This document shows, one piece after another, positions 1 through 8,160 of a stretch of 54,130 nucleotides of DNA; the stretch's first letter is position 1; each line of letters begins with the position of its first letter. This DNA is from Thermoplasmata archaeon. GTDB taxonomy: Archaea > Thermoplasmatota > Thermoplasmata > Thermoplasmatales > GCA-001856825. The stretch is from the NCBI GenBank assembly GCA_021792355.1, contig JAJYUV010000010.1:1-54130 (forward strand), in the 5' to 3' direction. The position numbers were made by a program, and so were the translations under genes. The notes below the pieces were generated by a model that made no database searches, had not been told where the DNA came from, and worked only from the letters and a program-made list of their open reading frames with translations.

Positions 1-195
1 CCTGAAAAGGGAGTTGGGATTCATAGAGTCATGTCTGACGTGGATGATTCTCTTCCCTCTCTTCCTGAACTCGTAAATAACTTTTGAGATCACCCTCTCT
101 GCATCTGGATTATTTCTCCTGCCGAATGTTGGATCATTCCATGCCTTCTGCACATCTATTACTACTAGTACTGAATTTTCTTCTAACTTGACCAT
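1..195 (-). CDS. Isochorismatase/cysteine hydrolase family protein, C-terminus cut by window edge
   Basis: Only the first 65 residues lie in the window; the rest continues past the left edge. The N-terminus reads MVKLEENSVLVVIDVQKAW. The hydrophobic strand followed by D-x-Q is the family hallmark carrying the catalytic Asp, and a second strand with HVRHDS follows near residues 52-57. Members hydrolyse nicotinamide, isochorismate or similar small amides; the substrate cannot be told because the Lys and Cys parts of the triad are missing. The ATG at 195 fits the usual short N-terminus. The frame stays open to an ATG at 303, which would add 36 residues of uncertain meaning. Confidence 0.75.
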   Translation of the reverse strand, partial: MVKLEENSVLVVIDVQKAWNDPTFGRRNNPDAERVISKVIYEFRKRGKRIIHVRHDSMNPNSLFR

Positions 196-598
196 GTGTG
201 GATCATTCCTATGATTCGCTACTACAGTTAATATGTTGTCATCTCCATGAACTTCCTCATGGAAGGTCTTGAGGAGCAGTGAACGCAGCACAGGAACAGT
301 CATGGAACGGAGATCTTATAATACGTAATCCCCTCGCTTGATTGTTTGCATCCATCAATGTCCGAATGTCGTTACAGAGTGCCCTCATTCAGTCGCTCCG
401 TGACACGTATAGATGATCCCATATCACCAGCTCTTCTACAGAGGGCAATAGAAGTTTCGTTGCTTGACCAATTTCAATTGTTTGATTGATATATTGCAGT
501 TGAACAAATCTCGGATTATACTTAGTAATTCTGCTAATCTGTCAATCGTGTATCGCAAATAGTTAAATTCTCAGAGTCTTTTTCCTTTAATCTTACCT
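196..598. other. Region without a convincing gene
   Basis: Apart from a possible N-terminal extension of the left-edge hydrolase (frame open back to 303), I see no coding sequence here. The A/T-rich part just before 599 probably holds the promoter of the tRNA-Ser gene, with a TTAAATT element about 35 bases upstream of it. Confidence 0.5.
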
Positions 599-683
599 GC
601 CGAGGTAGCCTAGTCCGGCCAAGGCGATAGATTCGAGATCTATTGCTCGTGAGAGCTCGGGAGTTCAAATCTCCCCCTCGGCG
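599..683 (+). tRNA. tRNA-Ser (anticodon CGA)
   Basis: A complete class II tRNA. The 7-bp acceptor stem GCCGAGG pairs perfectly with CCTCGGC, with G as discriminator. The anticodon loop TTCGAGA is closed by ATAGA/TCTAT and presents CGA. The long variable arm (TGCTCGTGAGAGCTC region) is typical of tRNA-Ser, and the T arm contains GTTCAAATC. No CCA is encoded and no intron is seen. It reads UCG codons. Confidence 0.96.
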
Positions 684-757
684 TTTTGATGCTCCTGAAT
701 TGATGCATTCAGTAATTCTTAACTTAGAATAATCGTTCAAGATGAATATCTTTGCCA

Positions 758-1957
758 TTAAGAATGTTGATTAAACGGAAATCCAAGTTCGTTTTCTCGG
801 AACAGAAAATTCAAGAAAATGGGTCCAATTAGAGCTGTCGCTATCACCACTAAACCGATTATAGAGTAAAGAGTCTCGGTGATTATTCCTAGTCCCAGTG
901 CCAGCTGCCCTATTACGAATGAGAACTCGCCCCTTGGCATTAGCCACATTCCTAGCTTGCTATTTTCTTTCAGATTCTGTTTCAGGAGAATTCTAGAAGT
1001 AACAAATCCTCCTAGGTACTTTCCCAGGACAGCAAGTAAGACAATTGGTACAACATAAAGACCGATAGTGAATGCGGGGTAGGGGTCAATCTTTGTTCCC
1101 ATGGAGAAGAAGAATATCAGTATGAAGAGCTCCTTGATCGATCCTATCTTGCCTTCAACGTATACAGAAAACTTTCCACGAAGAGCCAGTCCAATAATGA
1201 AAGCCCCGATCCCTGGAGAGTATCCCATCTGTTGACCTATGATGGCAAAGGCAAACCCAAGACCGACTGAGAACAGAAACGGAATCTCTTCGTACTCCAA
1301 ATCAAACGAGCCGAGATAGTCTATAACCCTTGGAGCCAGATAGGTTGCGACCAGGTATCCCACCACCGTAAGAAAAATCCCTCCTAAGATGGTAACTAGG
1401 AACTGAAAAATAGACCTATAATTAAGAATGGTGTTACTGGACACCAGAGAAGATAAAACGACTAATGCGAGAACAGCGAAAAGATCTTCAATCACCAGCA
1501 CTCCCATCAAAACATTAGTCTCATGCTCAGCCAATGATTTTCGCTTTAGGATGATCTTACCTACTATTGAAGTACTTGTGATACTGACCGCAAGGGCAAA
1601 AACAAATGCCTCCAGGATTGTACTTCCAAATAACATCAGTGCAATAAAACCCAAAACGAAGGAGATTGAAATTTCGACAGAGAAAATTCCAAGCGACTTT
1701 CTAGCTATATTTATCATTTTTGCCGGTTCGAGTTCAAGACCAATGACGAACAGAAGAAGAACAATACCTATCGTCGAAAGGTCGTTTATGGTCGTGGTAT
1801 CGAGAACCCACCGCAATACGTACGGTCCTGCTATCATTCCTGCTAGAATCTCTGCTGGTATTATTGGTAGCTTTAATCTTGCAAATATTACTCCGAGCAC
1901 AAATATGAAAATCAGTATAACTCCCAAATCCAACAAAAACGAGCCGCTCGACAACAC
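758..1957 (-). CDS. CPA2-family cation:proton antiporter (KefB/NapA-like)
   Basis: An integral membrane protein of about 399 residues with 11-13 hydrophobic segments and no C-terminal TrkA-N domain, so only the membrane exchanger part is present. Seen: the N-terminal stretch with LPIIPAEILAGMIAGP, followed by GIVLLLFVIGLELEP, a pattern typical of the CPA2 monovalent cation/H+ antiporters; further on, FFFSMGTKIDP and MPRGEFSFVIGQLAL, which match the conserved late segments. Expected role: Na+ or K+ exchange for protons, for pH and salt balance. The first possible codon is a GTG; a TATA-like CTTATAATTT only 5-13 bases upstream suggests the real start may be one of the TTG codons a few residues further in. 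Confidence 0.88.
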   Translation of the reverse strand: MLSSGSFLLDLGVILIFIFVLGVIFARLKLPIIPAEILAGMIAGPYVLRWVLDTTTINDLSTIGIVLLLFVIGLELEPAKMINIARKSLGIFSVEISISFVLGFIALMLFGSTILEAFVFALAVSITSTSIVGKIILKRKSLAEHETNVLMGVLVIEDLFAVLALVVLSSLVSSNTILNYRSIFQFLVTILGGIFLTVVGYLVATYLAPRVIDYLGSFDLEYEEIPFLFSVGLGFAFAIIGQQMGYSPGIGAFIIGLALRGKFSVYVEGKIGSIKELFILIFFFSMGTKIDPYPAFTIGLYVVPIVLLAVLGKYLGGFVTSRILLKQNLKENSKLGMWLMPRGEFSFVIGQLALGLGIITETLYSIIGLVVIATALIGPIFLNFLFRENELGFPFNQHS

Positions 1958-2270
1958 AAGAAATTATAAGGTCGTGTAATAAAACTATTACCAATCTCTA
2001 AAGAAAGTAAGAGAAATTTCGCCTGTGTGAAAATAACTCCTTCAGGAAAATCATGAGGAATCAAGGTGCGGAATCAAACTTTTTGACCATATTACGAAAG
2101 ACGTTAATCCCATCTTCGCCAAAAGTAGGTAGACAGTTCCGCAATTTGACCTCTCAGACCCATTCGCTTCGTTAAGGATTATCAAGATTTATCTGTCTTA
2201 TAACTACTGATTTTTGAAGTTCCAACGAAAAGGATAAAATAATCGTAAGATGTTTAGAAGCCTCCAGAAT
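1958..2270. other. Intergenic region between antiporter and tRNA-Thr
   Basis: About 310 bases with no credible reading frame; the longest frames run through the tRNA-Thr and are not believable. It contains the antiporter promoter (CTTATAATTT on the minus strand near 1961-1970) and an A/T-rich stretch ahead of the tRNA. I see no repeat or hairpin of note. Confidence 0.5.
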
Positions 2271-2343
2271 GCCACCGTAGCTCAGTCGGAAGAGCAGCTG
2301 ATTTGTAATCAGCAGGTCGGGGGCTCGATTCCCTCCGGTGGCT
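2271..2343 (+). tRNA. tRNA-Thr (anticodon TGT)
   Basis: The acceptor stem GCCACCG pairs fully with CGGTGGC, with T as discriminator. The anticodon stem GCTGA/TCAGC closes a loop TTTGTAA with anticodon TGT (reads ACA). The D arm GCTCAGTCGGAAGAGC and the T arm with loop CTCGATT are normal. No CCA is encoded. It sits just before a catabolic gene block, but I found no second copy of its 3' end that would mark an integration site. Confidence 0.96.
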
Positions 2344-2570
2344 TTGAATCCAAAGTTCTTGACTAACAATCGCTCAAATATTGAAGAGACTGGAACCAGT
2401 GTGAATATTTCAGGAAGTACAGCATGAGCAAGGGGCTGAAATCCCTCCACAAGTGAACTATCTACTAAAAGATAAAGACAACGTTGTGTATTTTTCGACG
2501 ATTTAGAGGGCCCGTGAGAATGTTCTGCCCATTGATAATCGCAAAACATTTAACTCAATAAGGGTGTTTA

Positions 2571-3581
2571 ATGATGATGGCCAAGCAAATTGGGATTGGA
2601 ATCGTTGGTCTCGGTGGTATTTCCGTCATTCATGAGGCAGCTTATCAGGAAGACCCAAGGGCAAAGATTGTCGCTTTGTGTGACACCAACAGGGGAGTGC
2701 TTGAAGAGAAAGCAAAACAAATCCCAGTAAAAACGTACGAGAGCTACCAGGATCTAATCAATGATTCGGAAGTCGAAGCTATCGATGTGTGCTTGCCACA
2801 TTATCTCCACTATAGGGTTGCAAGATATGCTATTGAACATGGCAAGAATGTGCAGCTAGAAAAGCCAATCACAATGAATTACCTCGAAGCAGTAAATTTA
2901 GTTGATTTTGCAAAAGAAAAAGGAGTCACATTATCGGTTTCAGAAAACACTCGGTTTGTCAAGTCTTACCAAGAGATTGAGAGAATTCTTTGGTCCGGGA
3001 AGTTAGGTGAGATATGGCAAGTTAGAACTCTAATTGCAGGAAGCGAAGTTGAGAGACTTTCTAATAAGAGTAGCTGGATTGCCAAGAAGGAATATGGGGG
3101 AGGAATTGTCATGGATGCAGGTGTTCATACCTTCTACCTTTTCAAGTGGCTCTTCGGGGGCCTGAAGTCCATTCATTCAATCCTCTGGAAGAGAATAGAG
3201 GGAACGGAGGTGGAAGATAACGCCATAATGTATGGCCTGTTGGAAAACGGCTCTCAATTCCAAGCGCAGCTCAGCGATACGTCTCAGAGTCCTTGGACGG
3301 AGAGACTTGAAATATACGGGAGCAACGGTGCAATTATCAGTGATCAGTTGTCTGATCCACCTCTAAAAATCTATAATGGATCGATAGACAGTGAGGGGGA
3401 GAAAGTTGCTGAAGTTGAATACAATCCGGCAGGATGGAAAGTTATCTCAATTATGGAGGGTGTTCACGATTTTGTCTCAGCTATCATCGATGATAGAGCG
3501 CCTACTGTAAATCCATCTGATGCAGCTTATGCAGTCAAGATTGCAGAAATGGCTTATTCAAACTCATCGATGATCCAATGA
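2571..3581 (+). CDS. Gfo/Idh/MocA family NAD(P)-dependent oxidoreductase
   Basis: A 336-residue dehydrogenase of the glucose-fructose oxidoreductase/inositol dehydrogenase family. Residues 10-18 hold the Rossmann loop GIVGLGGIS. The family EKP motif is at 97-99 and the MDAGVH segment with D182 and H186 matches the catalytic region of the C-terminal domain. It probably oxidises a sugar, polyol or sugar acid; the substrate is unknown. A TATA-like CATTTAA about 22-26 bases before the first ATG supports a leaderless start here (the protein begins MMMAK, so two later Met codons are possible). The stop overlaps the following transporter gene by 4 bases, so import and oxidation are probably coupled. 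Confidence 0.9.
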   Translation: MMMAKQIGIGIVGLGGISVIHEAAYQEDPRAKIVALCDTNRGVLEEKAKQIPVKTYESYQDLINDSEVEAIDVCLPHYLHYRVARYAIEHGKNVQLEKPITMNYLEAVNLVDFAKEKGVTLSVSENTRFVKSYQEIERILWSGKLGEIWQVRTLIAGSEVERLSNKSSWIAKKEYGGGIVMDAGVHTFYLFKWLFGGLKSIHSILWKRIEGTEVEDNAIMYGLLENGSQFQAQLSDTSQSPWTERLEIYGSNGAIISDQLSDPPLKIYNGSIDSEGEKVAEVEYNPAGWKVISIMEGVHDFVSAIIDDRAPTVNPSDAAYAVKIAEMAYSNSSMIQ

Positions 3582-4834
3582 ATCCAGTTGAGAACAGACC
3601 CAATATCGTAAATGGAAGAAAAGGGATAGCTTTCCTGTTGCTGTTCAGTTCCTTCTATCTTGGCCTCAATTATCTGTGGATTTCTTATGAATCTTTAGTA
3701 CTTCCTGAACAGATTCTAGTCGCATTTCCATCCTTTGAAAGAGGACTGGCACTAGGGGCGATAGCATCTGGAGGTGTAGCATTAGGAGTGATAGTAAATA
3801 TCATTTCAGGAGTAGTAAGTGACCAGTTGCACTCCAGATGGGGCAGAAGGACGCCAATGATTGTTACAGGAACTATCCTGTTGGTTGCTGTCTTGGCTCT
3901 TGTGGCAGTCATTCCTATAACAATCCCCCTTGTCGTGGCTGGTTTCGTTTTCATGCAGGTATTCTCTAATCTTGCTCAAGGTTCTTTTCAACCTTTGCTA
4001 CCCGATCTCTTCCCCCACGAGAAGAGAGGAGAAGTAGGCGGATTCCTTGGACTATACGCCTTGATAGGGGATGCTCTTGGATTTGGTATCACTGGAATGC
4101 TTGTCGGAATAGGGTACTTGTCCATTTCTGTTTTCATAATTATTATCCCTATCTTGCTGACAACTTCACTGATGCTCCTTACAATCAGAAAATTCGACCC
4201 TCCATATTTCGGAGTTTCGACCGGTGTTTGGAAGGCACTACTCAAGATTTTCAAGCCTGACGAGTCTGTGCCTGGTTTTATATGGCTAGTAATGGGTTCT
4301 TTTCTCGTCCTTATAGGTTCAAGTGGCCTCATATACTTCGAACTTTATTTTTTCAAATATATTCTTGACATCCCAAACCCCGCATTCGGGGTCGCCATCG
4401 CAGGGGTGGTAGTTCTCATTACCGGGATGGTAGCGGCGGTTGGTCTTGGGTACCTTTCTGACAAAATAGGAAGAAAGAACATACTAATTTCAGCAGCATT
4501 GGTGGGAGGGATAGCAATGGTGGCCCTCCCGTTTGCAAGATCATTTTATGTATTTCTCGTGGTTGCAGCCGTCGTTGGTGCTACTACCGGCCTCTTTTTG
4601 AGCGTAGAGATGGCATATGCGAGCGATCTGGTTCCTGAGCGATCATCCGGGCAGTACATGGCGTACTCTAACATTGCATTTGGTGGATCTTCTGCGTTTG
4701 CACCTCTTGTCGACGGTGCCATATTCTACGTTTTCAGAAGTAACATTTATCAGAGCTTCATGGCAATGTTTTTTCTGGCCTCTGTTTTCTACTTCGTAGG
4801 AGCAGTAATACTACTAAAAACTCCAAAGAGATGA
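3578..4834 (+). CDS. Major facilitator superfamily transporter
   Basis: A 418-residue protein with about 12 membrane segments. The loop between helices 2 and 3 carries the MFS signature in the form SDQLHSRWGRRTP, and the equivalent loop in the second half reads SDKIGRKN, showing the two-fold MFS repeat. Translationally coupled to the upstream Gfo/Idh dehydrogenase by an ATGA overlap, so it probably imports that enzyme's substrate. Sugars, polyols or organic acids are plausible cargo; proton-driven import would suit an acidic habitat, which is inference. A CGGCAATC/GATTGCCG inverted repeat lies just past its stop. Confidence 0.9.
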   Translation: MNPVENRPNIVNGRKGIAFLLLFSSFYLGLNYLWISYESLVLPEQILVAFPSFERGLALGAIASGGVALGVIVNIISGVVSDQLHSRWGRRTPMIVTGTILLVAVLALVAVIPITIPLVVAGFVFMQVFSNLAQGSFQPLLPDLFPHEKRGEVGGFLGLYALIGDALGFGITGMLVGIGYLSISVFIIIIPILLTTSLMLLTIRKFDPPYFGVSTGVWKALLKIFKPDESVPGFIWLVMGSFLVLIGSSGLIYFELYFFKYILDIPNPAFGVAIAGVVVLITGMVAAVGLGYLSDKIGRKNILISAALVGGIAMVALPFARSFYVFLVVAAVVGATTGLFLSVEMAYASDLVPERSSGQYMAYSNIAFGGSSAFAPLVDGAIFYVFRSNIYQSFMAMFFLASVFYFVGAVILLKTPKR

Positions 4835-4846
4835 AAGATCTATAGA

Positions 4847-4882
4847 CGGCAATCATTTATAGCAGAATCAAATCGATTGCCG
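4847..4882. repeat. 8-bp inverted repeat upstream of the M24 gene promoter
   Basis: CGGCAATC (4847-4854) is perfectly complementary to GATTGCCG (4875-4882) with 20 bases between. It lies between the transporter stop and the TATA box of the next gene, so it could be an operator half-site pair or an RNA hairpin at the transporter 3' end. No stronger evidence for either. Confidence 0.4.
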
Positions 4883-4888
4883 CATAGA

Positions 4889-4896
4889 TTTAAATA
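4889..4896 (+). promoter_or_regulatory. TATA box of M24 family gene
   Basis: TTTAAATA lies 22-29 bases before the ATG at 4918. This is the spacing of an archaeal leaderless promoter and decides the start codon in favour of that ATG over an upstream TTG at 4909. Confidence 0.6.
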
Positions 4897-4917
4897 GGGT
4901 AGAAAAGATTGAGAGAT

Positions 4918-6036
4918 ATGACTTCTGTTGGAGAGCCACTGGCTCTTGAACATGAGAAAATCTCAAGGTCCATTAAGGATCTTGGGTTAAACGGGATTTT
5001 TGTCACCTCCATTGAAAATGTTTATTATTTCACTGGCGCCCCCGTAATGCCAGGAACCGGGAATCCCATATTATTTGCACTCAGAAACAGAATTCCATTT
5101 TTTGCCTATTTGAATGAGAGCGGAGAAGTGACCCTTTTTGTTTGGTTCGGCGTTACGATGGGAGTAGAGTATCAAGTTTATGACGTTAGGGGTTATATGG
5201 ACATGGAGGGGGGAATTGCTGAACTGACCAGTTTCATTGAAGAAAAGAAACTAGGATCGAGCAAGGTTGGAATTGAATCTAATTGTCCATATTACATTAC
5301 AGAAATTCTAAACAGATCAGGAATCTCTTTCATCGTGATTGATGACTTGATCAAGAATATTCGCATGTTGAAGAGAAAGGAAGAGATTCTTTTAATCAGG
5401 AAGGCAACTGAGATCGCGGAATCCGCCACAAGAGAGCTAGGCAAGGAAATGAAGATTGGAATGACAAGGCAGGAACTTGCAAGGAAGGCCAGGTCGTTTA
5501 TGATTGAGCGAGGTGCGAACTCAATAGACCACATCACACTCGCATTCGGACCATCAAATCCTGAAGTGATAATAGACGAGACTCTTACGGAAAATCAGAT
5601 AATTACTGTTGATCTAGGCGCTGTCTACGAAGGATACGTTTCGGATACAAGGAGACTGTTCTACTCTGGAAAGATTGTTCCGGAGAAGACAGAGAAATTG
5701 TATAACACAATGGTAGGGATTGTGGATAAGATCGGAGAAGCTTTGATTCCAGGAAGAAAATTCGGTGAAATCTATGATTTGGCTATAAAATTATACTCTG
5801 AAAACGCACTGGAACCTATGTTTGTGAGCGCGGGTCACAGTATTGGTATTGTTACTGAGGAAGAAATGATTTCTCAAGGATGTGAAACTGAAATAGAGAA
5901 CAACATGGTCCTTAACATAGAGTTGTACGCACCAGATGACAATGGAGTAATGATAGGAGATGAAGAAACCTATCTTATAAAGGACGGAAAGAGCATAAGG
6001 ATTACGAAATTACAGAGGAAAATTTTTCAGGTGTGA
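4918..6036 (+). CDS. M24 family metallopeptidase-like protein (Xaa-Pro peptidase/creatinase type)
   Basis: A 372-residue protein with a creatinase-type N-terminal domain (residues about 10-140) and a pita-bread C-terminal domain. The five M24 metal ligands can be placed: D232 in VDLGA, D243 in VSDTRR, H307 in AGHSIG, E335 in LNIELY and an acidic residue at 349-350 in GDEET. It should therefore be a dinuclear-metal hydrolase. Family members cleave Xaa-Pro bonds or act on C-N bonds of small molecules such as creatine. Its position between a transporter/dehydrogenase pair and a beta-keto acid cleavage enzyme suggests a small-molecule catabolic role, but this is inference. An aminopeptidase P remains equally possible. 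Confidence 0.85.
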   Translation: MTSVGEPLALEHEKISRSIKDLGLNGIFVTSIENVYYFTGAPVMPGTGNPILFALRNRIPFFAYLNESGEVTLFVWFGVTMGVEYQVYDVRGYMDMEGGIAELTSFIEEKKLGSSKVGIESNCPYYITEILNRSGISFIVIDDLIKNIRMLKRKEEILLIRKATEIAESATRELGKEMKIGMTRQELARKARSFMIERGANSIDHITLAFGPSNPEVIIDETLTENQIITVDLGAVYEGYVSDTRRLFYSGKIVPEKTEKLYNTMVGIVDKIGEALIPGRKFGEIYDLAIKLYSENALEPMFVSAGHSIGIVTEEEMISQGCETEIENNMVLNIELYAPDDNGVMIGDEETYLIKDGKSIRITKLQRKIFQV

Positions 6037-6040
6037 TAAC

Positions 6041-6048
6041 TATAAATA
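6041..6048 (+). promoter_or_regulatory. TATA box of BKACE gene
   Basis: TATAAATA lies 23-30 bases before the ATG at 6071. It starts immediately after the M24 gene stop, so the BKACE-SDR pair has its own promoter. Confidence 0.6.
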
Positions 6049-6070
6049 TCGGATTCTTCATTGAAAAGTG

Positions 6071-6862
6071 ATGGATCCACTTATAATAACAGCTACACCT
6101 AACATAAGTTGGCTGAATCCAAAAGTGAAGTTCCCCAAGACACCCGAAGAAATTGCGGAGGCCGCAGAAAAGTGTACCAAGGCAGGTGCCTCGATAATAC
6201 ACATACACTCTGATGGGAAGTGGAAAGATACCACGAGGTTGGTCAAAAGAAGGACCAACGCAATAATTCAGTGTGGAATGTCAAGTCTTTCAATAGAAGA
6301 TAGAATGGATGCAATCAAAGGTGATTGTGACATGCTTTCCGTAATCCTCGGACATCACGACGAGTCCTTCGCAAATGTGGAGACTCACAAACTTCATACC
6401 AGGGAGGAATTAAAGGAGTATGCGACTTTATTAAAAAGGCATGGACTTAAACCTGAATTTGAAGTTTGGCACAGTGGACACATCTGGAATTTGAAATATC
6501 TCATAGAACGGAACTACTTCCAAAGTCCGTATTTCTCAACTCTTTTTTTTGGTTGGCCTGGAGGCAACTGGTCCCCCGCTACGCTTGAGGAGTATCTCCA
6601 GAGAAGAAGATTGATGCCAGATGAGAGCGTCATAAGTGTGAGTGCAATGGGCCCTGAAAACATTAACGTCCTTACTGCCGCTATATTGATGGGAGATCAC
6701 GTAAGAGTAGGGACAGAGGATCATCCTTTCATCGGTAACAAACAGGCAAGGACAGAAGAACTCGTTTCGTGGATTTCCGACATTGCCAAATCCTTGGGTA
6801 GAAAGATTGCCTCGATAGATGAGGCAGTAAATTTGACTGGAGTGAGGAGGAGAGGTAAATGA
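6071..6862 (+). CDS. BKACE family beta-keto acid cleavage enzyme (DUF849, Kce-like)
   Basis: A 263-residue TIM-barrel enzyme of the 3-keto-5-aminohexanoate cleavage family. The family condenses a beta-keto acid with acetyl-CoA and releases acetoacetate plus a new CoA ester, using Zn2+. Seen: the HIH zinc pair at H44/H46, and VRVGTED with R212, E216 and D217, matching the conserved zinc/arginine segment. The region where Kce has a conserved Glu near residue 14 reads NISWL instead, so the substrate pocket differs from that of lysine fermenters. A GTG directly before the chosen ATG is an alternative start. The stop overlaps the SDR gene by ATGA, so the SDR may make or reduce its keto acid. Confidence 0.85.
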   Translation: MDPLIITATPNISWLNPKVKFPKTPEEIAEAAEKCTKAGASIIHIHSDGKWKDTTRLVKRRTNAIIQCGMSSLSIEDRMDAIKGDCDMLSVILGHHDESFANVETHKLHTREELKEYATLLKRHGLKPEFEVWHSGHIWNLKYLIERNYFQSPYFSTLFFGWPGGNWSPATLEEYLQRRRLMPDESVISVSAMGPENINVLTAAILMGDHVRVGTEDHPFIGNKQARTEELVSWISDIAKSLGRKIASIDEAVNLTGVRRRGK

Positions 6863-7623
6863 ACGAAAAAAAGGTTGCGATAGTAACTGGAGGGGCGCGT
6901 GGTATGGGTGAGGCAACGGCTAAAATCTTTTCAGAAAACGGATACAAGGTTTCTATTCTTGACACAATTGAAGAAAAAGGATGTGCCGACCTGTCTCACA
7001 GTAAAAGTGAATGTTTGTTTGTCAAATGCGACATCTCGAAAGAAGATCAAGTGAAGAAGGCAGTCACCAAAACCTTTGAAGAATATGGAAGAGTAGATGC
7101 ACTGCTCAACATTGCGGGAGTGGTATTAGTAAAACCAATAGAAGAAATTACGGTCGATGAATTTCGGAGGGTGGTAGATGTAAACATTGGAGGAACTTTT
7201 CTTATGGTTAAGCACGTAGTCCCAATAATGAAAAGACAAAGGAGCGGAACAATCATTAACATGGCGTCGGTATCGGGACACGTAGGCCAAGTAAGGCACT
7301 CCCTGTACGGGGCTACGAAAGGTGGTATAATTGCATTCACCAAAGCGCTGGCATGGGAGCTATCTCCGTTCGGGATCAGAGTAAATTCTGTGAGTCCGGG
7401 ATCTGTAGACACACAAATGCTGCGGGACGATGTAGAAGGTGAGGCAAAGCGTCTGGGACGGAGCTATGAGCAGGTCAAGAAAGAAAGAGAGGGTGAACAG
7501 GCATTTGGCAGGTGGGCAGAGCCAAGAGAAATCGCTGAGGCAATATTCTTTCTCGCAGATGAACGAGCCTCTTTTATAACAGGGACTGACCTTCTTGTTG
7601 ACTGTGGGTGGGTAGCAAAATAA
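6859..7623 (+). CDS. Short-chain dehydrogenase/reductase (SDR)
   Basis: A 254-residue classical SDR. The cofactor loop TGGARGMG is at 10-17 and an acidic residue at the end of strand 2 (D35) favours NAD over NADP. NIAG at 84-87 replaces the usual NNAG. The catalytic S137, Y150 and K154 (YGATK) are present, as is the conserved RVNSVSPG segment. It is translationally coupled to the BKACE gene, so oxidation of a 3-hydroxy acid to the keto acid cleaved by BKACE is an attractive guess. The exact substrate cannot be read from sequence. Confidence 0.9.
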   Translation: MNEKKVAIVTGGARGMGEATAKIFSENGYKVSILDTIEEKGCADLSHSKSECLFVKCDISKEDQVKKAVTKTFEEYGRVDALLNIAGVVLVKPIEEITVDEFRRVVDVNIGGTFLMVKHVVPIMKRQRSGTIINMASVSGHVGQVRHSLYGATKGGIIAFTKALAWELSPFGIRVNSVSPGSVDTQMLRDDVEGEAKRLGRSYEQVKKEREGEQAFGRWAEPREIAEAIFFLADERASFITGTDLLVDCGWVAK

Positions 7624-7624
7624 T

Positions 7625-7951
7625 TCACAGCATAAGTTTCTGTAATCTGAGTAGATCCTCCATTGACCCCTTAACTTTTATTTTTCTTGTCGAATAGGCT
7701 ACCACTGGGTTTATTTTTCTGTTCATTATCCCTTCTAGGATATCACTAGTGGTACTCACCAGTACGTCAGGTTTGTCCGTTGATCCTTTGACTATTCCGG
7801 CACTTCCTCTATCAATTGAAATGAAATATTGTTCTTTGACATCTGTAAATTCAAACTGCACCTGCTTGACCACGTCTTTGAATTTTTCTTGAACGTCGGG
7901 ATTAGAAAATTTGTTCCTTATGGACTCCAGAATTGATTCAACGTTTGCCAT
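7625..7951 (-). CDS. SCP2 sterol-carrier-like domain protein
   Basis: A single-domain protein of 108 residues. The pattern of a central beta-sheet with DKPDVLVSTTSDIL, then VVAYSTRKIKVKGSMEDLLRLQKL, fits the SCP2 lipid-binding fold, in which the segment KIKVKGS is typical. It has no catalytic residues and probably binds a hydrophobic or acyl-CoA ligand in the cytoplasm. It converges with the SDR gene with almost no gap. A TATA box at 7975-7982 on its strand supports the chosen start. Confidence 0.82.
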   Translation of the reverse strand: MANVESILESIRNKFSNPDVQEKFKDVVKQVQFEFTDVKEQYFISIDRGSAGIVKGSTDKPDVLVSTTSDILEGIMNRKINPVVAYSTRKIKVKGSMEDLLRLQKLML

Positions 7952-7974
7952 CTTTTAATTGATTAGAAATGTCA

Positions 7975-7982
7975 TATTTATA
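7975..7982 (-). promoter_or_regulatory. TATA box of SCP2 gene
   Basis: On the minus strand TATAAATA lies 24-31 bases before the ATG at 7951, a standard archaeal leaderless promoter. Confidence 0.6.
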
Positions 7983-8160
7983 GTTTGGACGTTTGTTAAG
8001 GAAAAGAACTACATGAATATCGGATCGAGCGTTGCTTGCAGTTTTCAATGAATCTCCTTTGCCCTGCATTTTTGAGTGTTATTTTGCTACTGAACTATGA
8101 TTATTTTTCAATGGTCTCATTCAAACGGCAAGCGTAATAGCCTTCAATTAATTAGAGGTC

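Noticed and set aside
1428..1979. Long plus-strand frame opposite the antiporter
   Set aside because: It is antisense to a well-supported transporter, and its low-complexity Thr/Ile-rich sequence is typical of a shadow frame.
2271..2343. tRNA-Thr as an integration site for the following catabolic block
   Set aside because: No duplicated tRNA 3' end, integrase gene or other mobile gene was found downstream.
2172..2549. Open frame of 125 codons on the minus strand
   Set aside because: It runs straight through the complete tRNA-Thr gene and has no recognisable domain.
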